In this document: positions 29,516 through 38,400 of the stretch, piece by piece
Layout of the letters: the number at the start of each line of letters is the position of its first letter
How positions within the stretch are numbered: position 1 is the first letter of the stretch
Made by a program: the position numbers and the translations under genes
Assembly (NCBI GenBank): GCA_963734625.1
Contig: CAVTHW010000001.1
Location: forward strand, 124,001 to 188,000
Length of the DNA: 64,000 nucleotides
DNA from: CAVTHW01 sp963734625
GTDB taxonomy: Bacteria; Acidobacteriota; Terriglobia; Bryobacterales; Bryobacteraceae
Reading direction: 5' to 3'
The notes under the pieces: model-generated
Databases searched by the model: none
What the model was told of the DNA's origin: nothing
Seen by the model: only the letters and a program-made list of their open reading frames with translations

Positions 29516-30817
29516 GCCGGCCTCTCGGACCGCTCAAATGGACAAGGTTTGCCGTCCAGGTGGGCTTCGAACTCGTCTCGAAACTTCTCGACGAAGGCGA
29601 TGGTGGGCATCGCCGCGGCGTCGCCCAGGGGGCAGAACGTCCGCCCCAGCATCTTCTTCGCCAGATCGCCGATCAGGTCGATATCGGCGCGCGTCCCCTC
29701 GCCCGCGTGAAACCGCACCAGCAACTTGCGCAGCCAGATCGTACCCTCGCGGCAGGGGATGCACCAGCCGCAGCTTTCATGGGCGTAGAACTTCATGATG
29801 CGCATCGCGGCCCGGACCATGCAGGTGTCTTCGTCCATCACGATGACGCCGCCCGAGCCCAGCATGCTTTTCGCTTTAGCGAGCGAATCGAAGTCCATCG
29901 GCAGATCGCACTCATCCGCCTTCAGCACCGGGCACGAACTGCCGCCCGGGATCACGGCCTTCAGCCGCTTGCCGCCGCGCACGCCGCCGCCCACCTCGTT
30001 GATCATGCGCAGCAGATTGAAGCCCATGGGCAGCTCGTAGACGCCGGGCCGGTTCACGTGGCCCGAGAGGCAGAACAGGCGCGTGCCGCCGTTGCGCGCG
30101 GTTCCCAGGGCCGAGAACGCCGCGCCGCCGTCCCGGATGATGGCGGGCACGGAGCAAAAGGTCTCGACGTTATTCAGGACGGTCGGGCACTGGAAAGCGC
30201 CGGCCACCGCCGGAAAGGGAGGCCTGATCCGGGGCACGCCGCGCTTGCCCTCGAGCGACTCCAGCAGCGCCGACTCCTCGCCGCACTCGTAGGAGCCCGC
30301 GCCGGTGTGGGTGTAAACGTCGAAATCGAAACCGCTGCCCAGGATGTTCCGCCCGAGGAAACCGCCGGCCCGCGCTTCGTCGATGGCGCGGTCCATGATG
30401 TCGATCAGGTAACGGTACTCGCCGCGAATGTAAACGTAACCCGCCCGCGCCGCGACGGCCAGGCCCGCGATCAGCACGCCTTCGATGAGCTGATGCGGGT
30501 CGTTCTCGATGAGCACGCGGTCCTTGCAGGTGCCGGGCTCGCCCTCGTCGGCGTTCACCACGATGTACTTGGGCTTGGGCGAGGAACGCGGCACGAAGCT
30601 CCACTTCAGCCCGGTGGGGAAGCCGGCGCCGCCGCGCCCGCGGAGGTTCGAGACCTTCACTTCCTCGATGATGTCCTCCGGGCTTCATGCCGAGCGCCTT
30701 GCGGAAGGCCGCATAGCCGTCCGTCGCGAGGTAGGTGCCGATGGCCGCCGAATTCTCCAGCCCAAAGCGCCGGGTCAGCACTTTGACTTCGAGCGGGCTC
30801 GGTTCGTTATAGAGCAT
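29509..30817 (-). CDS. nuoF: NADH-quinone oxidoreductase subunit F (one frameshift)
   Basis: NADH- and FMN-binding subunit. The N-terminus (MLYNEPSPLEVKVLTRRF, ATG 30817, five bases after the nuoE stop) and the rest of the protein lie in different frames joined near 30680, where one extra base in a CCCGG run restores the expected ALGMKPEDIIEEVKVSNLRG. The NADH site GRGGAGFPTGLKW, the FMN-site YECGEESALLESLEG and the N3 [4Fe-4S] ligands SCGWCIPCREG plus a downstream Cys are intact. Confidence 0.93.
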
Positions 30818-30822
30818 GGGCT

Positions 30823-31306
30823 TCAGTCGCGAGCGCTCAGGCTTTCGATCAACCGGTCGAACGCCTCCGGCGTCACCACGTGATGGAAATCGTAATTGAC
30901 CTGGATGGCCGGCGCCCAGGAGCAGGCGCCCATGCACTCCACCTCTTCGAGCGAAAACTTTCCGTCCGGCGTCACCTGTTTGTGCCCGACGCCGAGCTTC
31001 CGGCAAGCGTGTTCCCACAGCTCCTGTCCGCCGCTCAGCAGGCAACTGATGTTGGTGCAGATCTGGATGTTATACTTGCCCGCGCGCTCCCGCCGAAACA
31101 TGGAGTAGTAGCTGACGACCTCCTCCACTTCCATGGGCTTCAGCCCCAGCCGCCGCGAGACCTCATCCACAGACTTCGGGAGTGACCGCACCCACCTCGT
31201 CCTGCGCGTACAGCAGCATCGGGATCAGCGCCGAACGCTGGCGTCCCTCGGGGTAGCTTCCCAGGACTCTCTCGAACCGCGCTTCCAGTTCCGGGGAGAA
31301 GTTCAT
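30823..31306 (-). CDS. nuoE: NADH-quinone oxidoreductase subunit E (one frameshift)
   Basis: About 160 residues, thioredoxin-fold [2Fe-2S] subunit. ATG 31306 overlaps the nuoD stop (ATGA) and starts MNFSPELEARFERVLGSYP, the normal family opening. One extra base near 31171 shifts the frame; the remainder (VEEVVSYYSMFRRERAGKY, then CTNISC and CMGAC with the four cluster cysteines) follows to 30823. Confidence 0.93.
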
Positions 31307-32489
31307 CGGTCCACGTCCCCCAGCACGAAGTCCATGCTGCCCAGGGCGGCGACCACGTCCGCGAGCAGGCGGCCCTCGACCATACGGCTGGTGGCCTGAA
31401 GATTGCCGAAGCTGGGCCCGTGGATGTGAACCCGGTACGGCTTGGCGGAGCCGTCGCTCACCACGTAGTAGCCCAACTCGCCGCGCGGCGATTCGATTGC
31501 CTGGTACACCTCGCCCGCCGGAACCTTGAAGCCCTCGTAGACGATCTTGAAATGATAGATGAGGGCTTCCATCTGGGTCTTCATCTTCTCGCGGTCCGGC
31601 AGCACGATGCCCGGGGCGTCGGCGGTCCATGGCCCCGAGGGCATCCCGTCCAGCGCCTGGCGGGCTATCCGGGCGCTCTGGTGCATCTCCTCGAGGCGCA
31701 CCTGATAAGCGCGCATAGACGTCGCCCTCGGTGCGCGTCGGCACTTCAAAATCGAACTTGTCGTAGCTGGAGTAGGGCTCGGCCTTGCGGATGTCCCAGG
31801 CGAGGCCCGCCGCGCGCAGCATCGGCCCCGTGACCCCCGAGTCGATCAAGTCCTCGAGAGACGCATAGCCAACGCCCTTGGTCCGGCCCAGCCAGATGGG
31901 ATTGTTGGTGAGCAGGTTCTCGTACTCCTCGACGTGGTTCGGGAAGGCGTCCAGGAAGGTGCGGACGGGATGTTGCCAGCCCCGCGGCGGCTCCAGCGCC
32001 AGCCCGCCGACCCGGAAATAACTGGTCATCATGCGCTGGCCGGAGAACATCTCGAAGATGCGCAGCAGGTCCTCGCGCTCGCGGAAGCAGTACAGGAAAA
32101 CGCTCATGGCCCCGATGTCGATGGCGTGCGTTCCGAGCCAGATCAGGTGGCTGCCGATCCGGGTCAGCTCGGTGAGCATCACGCGCATCCACTGCGCCAT
32201 GGGCGGAGCCTCGATGCCCAGCAGCCTCTCGACCGCCAGCACGTAACAGAGGTTGTTGGAGAGGTTGGCGAGGTAGTCGACGCGGTCGGTGAGCGGGACC
32301 ACCTGTTGGTAGGTCTTGTCCTCGCACTCCTTTTCGATTCCGGTGTGGAGGTAGCCGATGTCGGGCTCGGCACTTCACGATGGTTTCGCCGTCGAGTTCG
32401 AGCAGCAGGCGCAGCACCCCGTGGGTGGAGGGGTGCTGCGGTCCCATGTTCAGCACGGTCTTGCGGGTTGAAGTCCCTGGTTCGCTCAC
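31303..32489 (-). CDS. nuoD: NADH-quinone oxidoreductase subunit D (two frameshifts)
   Basis: About 395 residues, the 49-kDa-type subunit that shapes the quinone site. GTG 32489 opens SEPGTSTRKTVLNMGPQHP, followed by STHGVLRLLLELDGE with the conserved quinone-site His. Extra bases near 32372 and near 31708 shift the frame, and homology continues each time (EPDIGYLHTGIEK; then YQVRLEEMHQSARI). The C-terminus (AIESPRGELGYYVVSDG, ending MDFVLGDVDR) is normal. The start overlaps the end of nuoC by a few bases only in context, not in frame. Confidence 0.93.
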
Positions 32490-32499
32490 CGCGCTCGCC

Positions 32500-32988
32500 T
32501 CATTCGTCCTTGTACGAGTATTTGTACCCGTGAACGGGATAATCCTTGCGCAGGGGATGGCCTTCCCAGTCGTCGGGCAGCATGATTCGCCGCAGGTTGG
32601 GATGGTTCCGGAAAACGACGCCGAACAAGTCGAAGACCTCCCGCTCGTGCCAGTTGGCCGACCGCCAGACACTGGTGACGGAATCGATCTCGGGAGCGCT
32701 GCCCGGGAGCAGGCACTTAAGGCGCACTCTCTCGTTGCTCTGGAAAGAATGCAGGTGGTAGACGATTTCAAAGCGCGGCTCGCGTGGATGCCAGTCCACG
32801 GCGGTGAGATCCGCCAGCCTCACGAACTGCCGCTCGTGCTTGAGGAAAGCGCAAGCGGCGACGATCCGTTCCGGGGCGATCTCGAGGGTCAGTTCCCCGC
32901 GGTCCAGCTTTCCGGAGACAATGGCACCCGGCTCGCCTGACTCCAGGCCCGCCGCGACGGAGACATCCTTGAGGTGCTCAGGCAGCAT
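32500..32988 (-). CDS. nuoC: NADH-quinone oxidoreductase subunit C
   Basis: 162-residue 30-kDa-type subunit. The conserved block WHEREVFDLFGVVFRNHPN with LRRIMLPDDWEGHPLRKDYP near the C-terminus is diagnostic. It starts six bases after the nuoA stop. In standard operons nuoB lies between nuoA and nuoC; it is absent here. Complete. Confidence 0.96.
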   Translation of the reverse strand: MLPEHLKDVSVAAGLESGEPGAIVSGKLDRGELTLEIAPERIVAACAFLKHERQFVRLADLTAVDWHPREPRFEIVYHLHSFQSNERVRLKCLLPGSAPEIDSVTSVWRSANWHEREVFDLFGVVFRNHPNLRRIMLPDDWEGHPLRKDYPVHGYKYSYKDE

Positions 32989-32994
32989 AGCGGG

Positions 32995-33378
32995 TCAATC
33001 GTGCTCGTCGGGCGCCCAGTCGAGAACCCCTTTCTTCCAGATGTAAAAGAACCCGCACAGAACCAGAGCGATGAAAAGGAGCATCTCGGTGAATCCAAAG
33101 AGCTTGAGTTCGCGGAAGACGACGACCCAGGGATACAGGAAGATGGCCTCGATATCGAAGAGGATGAAGACCATGGCCACCAGGTAGAACTTTACGCTGA
33201 AGCGCTCGCGCGCGCTGCCGGTGGGGACGATACCGCACTCATACGGCATATCCTTGACCCGATTTCGCACCCTTTTCCCCAGAAAATAGGAGGCTCCCAG
33301 CATGCCGCCGGCGACCGCCATGGCGATCAGGATCTGGATCAGGATCGGAAAATATGTTTGCGGATAGGAAACAGGCAT
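32995..33378 (-). CDS. nuoA: NADH-quinone oxidoreductase subunit A
   Basis: 127-residue membrane subunit with three helices, first gene of the operon. Markers are MPYECGIVPTGSARERFSVK, carrying the TM1-2 loop Cys near the quinone site, and FDIEAIFLYPWVVVF near residue 75. Complete. The ~100 bases upstream show no obvious sigma-70 promoter. Confidence 0.96.
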   Translation of the reverse strand: MPVSYPQTYFPILIQILIAMAVAGGMLGASYFLGKRVRNRVKDMPYECGIVPTGSARERFSVKFYLVAMVFILFDIEAIFLYPWVVVFRELKLFGFTEMLLFIALVLCGFFYIWKKGVLDWAPDEHD

Positions 33379-33476
33379 AGATCCCCGGTCAACAACCCTC
33401 CTATTGAATATAGTTAGGGCGAAAACTAGGTGTCAAATGGCGAAGAATTCAACGCTGCTCGGGAGGCGGTTGGCTG

Positions 33477-35357
33477 TCACTTGAAATTCAGCTTCACGGT
33501 GTTCGCCGCCATGCCGTCGACCGTTAGCACCAGGTCCGCCGCTCCGCGCCCCCTCAGCCCCGCCGGCACAGACACGGTGACTTGATCGAGTCCCGGCGCG
33601 CCGGCCACCGGTGCGGCGGCCACGACTTGCGCCGCGACCCCTCCGATGGTGGCCGTCACTGCCGAGAGGGAACTGAAGCCGCCGATTCCCGTTCCGAACA
33701 GCATGAGAACAGTCTGGCTGGAGACGGGGCCCAAATCGATGGGCGCCGGAACGCAACTGCCGGGCGCGGCGCCGCAGGCGCATGCCCATTGACCGATCTG
33801 GGAGCCGTCCGCCGCCGTCGTCACCGTATAGGCCGCCGGCGGCCCTTGCCCGTCCATGTTCGCGGTGAAGATGCCGGGAGCGACCGATTGAATCAGAAGC
33901 GGTCCGGTAGCCACCACCTGTCCGCCGACGGCCACGCTCACCGAGGCCGCTCCGGCCGCCGCGTTGGCGGGGATGACGAAGTTGATCTGGCCGGGGCTGG
34001 CGTAGTACAGAGCAGCCGGCTGCTGGAGGCCAGCGCTATCCTTCACCGTGACGATCGAGTTCGCCAAAGTGGCTGGCAGGGGAGGCGCGGCGGCCTGAGG
34101 GGCAGATGCAAGCCCCAGCCCAAAGCTGCTGGAGATAGCGCCCGCGGCCTGCGGCGGGAACAGCAGGAAGCTCGCGGAGGAGACATTGGCGGCGGAGGTG
34201 GCCGGCGGTTGCGTGCCCAATGTGCAATCGTCCACGAAGACATACCGCGATTCGGAGACGATGCCCTGCGAGTCACGAATCTCAAATCTCGAAAAGCCCG
34301 TGATGCTGGTGAAACCGAAGTACTGCCAGGCCGTGCTGAAGGCGCCCAAGTCGAACGCGCGGGTCGCGTCGCCATCCGGAACCATTACCAGGTGTCCGCC
34401 CAAATTGCCGCTCACCCAGCAGCCCACGCCGTAGAGCAGGTTCGCTCCCGGAACTCGAGTGCCCATGACACCGTCCTGGCTGGGATCGGTGGGGTTCAAG
34501 GCGTCGGGGTTTCCGTGCGGGGAACTGACCGCTCCCCAAGCCCCGCTGTGGGCCGCGCCGCCGCTCGTCGAGATGCCGTCGGGCGTGGTCCTGGCGTAGG
34601 GATGGTTCGAGGACCAGATGATTCCATTGCTTAGGGCGCTGGGCGCGGCGGCCGGGTTCCGCGACGGGGCCCAGGCCGCATCGCTTTCGAAATTCTCCTG
34701 AATTGCCGTAGAGCCCTGACTGGTCAGCGCCGCTAGATACAAGGCCTCATCCGAAAACGTGTGCGTTTGCGGCGGAGCCAGGGTGACGACGATGTTGTCC
34801 ACCAGAAAGACAGTGGCGCCCAGAGGCTGAAATGGGATTCCGATTTGCACGAGGTTGAACGGCTTGCCGCCCGATGTTAAGTTCAACGTGTCCATGGGCA
34901 TCGTGTCCTGCGCGTAGGTTCCGTGCGCGCTGGCCGTTTGGACTGGCACAGTTCCAGTGGAATCCACATATGCGGCGATCTGGATCGTGGTAGGGACTTC
35001 GACTTGCTGGAAATCGGCGGTCGCGAAGGTAAGTGAGATGCTGACGATGGGCTGGCTGAAGCGGATGTCCAGCAAGTTACGATTCTGGTTGCCATCGTAG
35101 AGGTAGTGGCCGGAGAACCGCGACATATGGAAGGTAGTACTGGCGTCGGTTTGAATGGAAAAGACCGAGCCGGAAGGCGAGCTGAACTGCGCCGTCATTC
35201 CCCCCGCCGCCTGGCTGAATGGTACGGACTGGCCAGTGCCGAGAGCCGGCGTTCCCGTGTCAAGGTCGAACGTGACTGAGGACTGGCTGGCCGCCGGCTG
35301 GGACATCACCAGGCACAAGCCCATAATCAACCAAGCTCCGAAGGTTCTCTTCAGCAT
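33477..35357 (-). CDS. Secreted protein with TIGR03437-like C-terminal domain
   Basis: 626-residue exported protein. ATG 35357 follows GGGGGUG; an in-frame GTG lies two codons upstream. Residues 1-25 form a signal peptide. The N-terminal ~200 residues look like a lectin-like beta-sandwich (VDNIVVTLAP), the middle ~190 residues a second sandwich, and the last ~210 residues match the Solibacter-type domain I know as TIGR03437, with its hallmarks YYASPGQINFVIP, GIFTANMDGQGPPAAYTV and VLMLFGTGIGG. That domain is common on secreted proteins of Bryobacterales; its role is unknown. A strong hairpin separates it from the multicopper oxidase gene upstream. Confidence 0.8.
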   Translation of the reverse strand: MLKRTFGAWLIMGLCLVMSQPAASQSSVTFDLDTGTPALGTGQSVPFSQAAGGMTAQFSSPSGSVFSIQTDASTTFHMSRFSGHYLYDGNQNRNLLDIRFSQPIVSISLTFATADFQQVEVPTTIQIAAYVDSTGTVPVQTASAHGTYAQDTMPMDTLNLTSGGKPFNLVQIGIPFQPLGATVFLVDNIVVTLAPPQTHTFSDEALYLAALTSQGSTAIQENFESDAAWAPSRNPAAAPSALSNGIIWSSNHPYARTTPDGISTSGGAAHSGAWGAVSSPHGNPDALNPTDPSQDGVMGTRVPGANLLYGVGCWVSGNLGGHLVMVPDGDATRAFDLGAFSTAWQYFGFTSITGFSRFEIRDSQGIVSESRYVFVDDCTLGTQPPATSAANVSSASFLLFPPQAAGAISSSFGLGLASAPQAAAPPLPATLANSIVTVKDSAGLQQPAALYYASPGQINFVIPANAAAGAASVSVAVGGQVVATGPLLIQSVAPGIFTANMDGQGPPAAYTVTTAADGSQIGQWACACGAAPGSCVPAPIDLGPVSSQTVLMLFGTGIGGFSSLSAVTATIGGVAAQVVAAAPVAGAPGLDQVTVSVPAGLRGRGAADLVLTVDGMAANTVKLNFK

Positions 35358-35383
35358 GGACACACCCCCAAGGCTAGCTTACG

Positions 35384-35418
35384 CCTTCCGGCGCCAGTGG
35401 GAAACTGGCGCCGGAAGG
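35384..35418 (-). terminator. Perfect 15-bp stem-loop after the multicopper oxidase gene
   Basis: Arms 35384-35398 (CCTTCCGGCGCCAGT) and 35404-35418 pair perfectly around a 5-base loop, ten bases past the oxidase stop codon. There is no U-run on either strand, so it may be an mRNA-stabilising or processing structure instead of a classical terminator. Confidence 0.65.
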
Positions 35419-35428
35419 TCTGCAAAAC

Positions 35429-38400
35429 TCAGTGCGTAGTCACGCTGCTGGACGCGGCGACCGGCGCCGAATCGGCGGACAGACTTGGATAACCTCCCGC
35501 CGGCGCGACGTAGGATCGCGTGTAACCGACCAGGTTGTTGGCGATCACCCGATAGAAGTAGGTCGCTGGAGGCGCACTCGGGTCGGTGAACGAGACCGTA
35601 GTACCGGCCCCCACGCCTGGCAAGGCCTCTCCCAGCGTTGTCCAGGGACCGCCGACCGACGTGGCTCTCTGAACCGTGAAGCCGGTCTCGTTGAGCGAGT
35701 GGTCGGTCCAGGTCAGAACCACGTGTTGCGAGCCCAAGGCGCCCGCCGCCGCGCCCGCCAGGCTGGAAGGCACCCTGGGCGGCACCGCCAGCACCATGGC
35801 GCGCATCATATCGTTCTCTTCGTGGCCCAGGAGGTGACAATGCCAGACATATTCCCAGCCGAAGTTCGTCAAGTCGTTGGTGACGGTGGCCGGCTGGTTA
35901 GTCGGATCGACATTGGTGAATGACATGGCGGAGGTGTAGGTAACATCCCTGGTGACGTCCAGGGGCCGGATGCTGTTGGGAAGATCCCAGGGCAGCGCCG
36001 GCTTCAGGGGCTTCAGCGCCACTATGATATCCTCCAGCGGGTTCATCCGCACCGTGTCCTTCCAGCTCAACTCGTTCGGGTCGGGCGGCTTGACCGCACC
36101 GTCCCAGCCCACCCGGTTGAGCACTTGCACGCCGAAGAGGTGGAAGTGCATAAAGTGGGTGTCCACGCCATTGTGAGTGATCTTCCAGACCTGGGTGTCC
36201 CCGTCTTTGAAGATCTCGGTGGGCGGATCCACGTAATTGTAGGGAATCGTCGTCTGCGTGAGGAAGTTCGTGAATGGCAGTTCGACTCCCAGGGTGGCAT
36301 TCATCCTCCCGTAGTCGAGGGTAAAGAGCTCCTGGATAGCTTTTGGCTGCAAGGGTATGGTCGATCCCGAGGTCAGGGCTATGGCGGTAGCGCCCGAGCC
36401 TCCGCCGCCCGTAATGGCGACGGTGGGAGCCGAGGCGTAGCCGCTCCCGGGGCTAGTCAGGGTGATGCCGCTAACGGCTGACGGCGCCAGTTGCGCCGTT
36501 GCCGCCGCGCCCGAGCCCCCGCCGCCCGAGAAGCTGATGGTGGGAGCCGAGGTGAAGCCGGTACCGGGATCCACGAGCGTGAGGCTCACGACAGCCGCGG
36601 TGCCAAGATTCGCCCTGCCGGCGGCCCCCGAACCACCTCCGCCCGTGAGAGTCACCGTCGGAACCGAAGTATATCCACTGCCTGGGCTCGTCAACTGGAT
36701 GGAACTGACGAGATACGTAACGAACCCCAATCTGCGGGTCATGACTGCTCTTGCCGTGGCTCCTGTGCCACCGCCGCCCGTGATGCTGACGGTTGGCCCC
36801 GTGGAGTTATAGCCAGTGCCTGAGTTTGTGACGGAGATACTACCTATCGAGGCGCCACCTAGCACCGCCGCGGCTTGCGCGCCCGTACCGCCACCGCCGG
36901 TGAAGGTCAGCACCGGAGCCGAAGTATAGCCCGAGCCGGCGGCGGTCAACGTGAGACTAGCCAGGCTGGTGGGTGCGAGAATCGCCGTGGCGGCGGCTCC
37001 TGCACCTCCTCCGCCCGAGATGCCGACGGCCGGGACCGAAGTATAGCCACTCCCGCCACCAATTAGCGCAATCCCAGTCAAGGGATCCAGGGCTATAACG
37101 GCTGCGCCCGTCGCGCCGGTGCCCCCGCCGCCGGTGATAGCCACCAGCGGAGTTGAAGTGTAGCCCGAGCCACTGTTGGTCAGGGTTAGGCTGGCGACCG
37201 CTGAGGCGGTTACCGCCGCCGTGGCGGCCGCGCCGCTACCCCCGCCGCCCGAGAAACCGACTGTTGGAGCAGATGTGTAGCCGCTCCCGGCGCTTCCGAG
37301 CGTGAGGCTGGCGACAGCCGAGCGAGCAAGGTTCGCCCTGCCCCGGGCCCCCGAGCCACCACCGCCAGTGAGGGTCACCGTCGGAACCGACGTATAACCG
37401 CTGCCTGGGTTCGTCAGCCGGATAGAACTGACGGTATACGTCAGGAAGCCAATTCTGCGGGTCATGACCGCCACTGCCGCGGCTCCTGTGCCGCCGCCGC
37501 CGGTGATGGCCACGGTCGGCCCCGTCGAGTTATAGCCGCTGCCTGAGTTTGTGACGGAGATGCTGGCGACAGTGGTACTCGCCAACGCTGCCGTGGCGGT
37601 AGCGCCCGAGCCGCCACCGCCGGTGATCGTCACCGCCGGGGCCGAAGTGTAGCCCGAGCCGGAGCTGGTCAGCGTGAGGTTGCCCACGCCCCTGGGCGTC
37701 AAGCTCGCCGTGGCGGTGGCGCCCACACCTCCGCCACCCGTGATCGTGACGGCGGGAACGGAAGTAAAGCCACTGCCGCCGTTGGTCAAATCGAGTCCGG
37801 TAAGCGCGCTGCCCACCGGGAACAGCGAAAGGGAGGTGTCCTGGATCCGCACATAAGTGTTCTGAGCCGCCCCATACGCCACTTCCGGCACGATGATCGG
37901 GTCCTGAGTCGCGGAAAAAATACCCGGAAGGGCGGTCCTGAGGGTACCTGGGTTGAAGGTGGTACTGGGAGCCGCCGCCGCCACCTGAATCTGCATTACG
38001 GTCCGGGTGTTTGGTCCGTAGCCTGGCAGGGTCGAGGGAGCACCGCCGGTCAGCGTCTGATCCGGGTCGCCGGTATAGTAATCCGAACGCGAATCGAAGG
38101 CGGGGACAGGCGCCGGGGCGTCGTTATACAAAAGGAGAGTCTTGCCCGCGAAAGCTGAGAAATCGATGACCACATCCGCCCGTTCCGCCGGTCCCAGCAG
38201 CAGGGCGTGGTTGAGGATGTTCAAGACCGTGATGCTGCGCCGGTTGTACTCGTAGCCGACGGGTGTGGAGGGAATCACCGTCAGAGCGGGCAACAGACCG
38301 CCTTCGGTTCCTATTTGCATTATTGGAGGACCAGCCGCAGCGGGATCGGGGACCCCGCCGTCTCTGCCATCGGCGGGCCACGTGGTCGGCCAGCAGTTGG

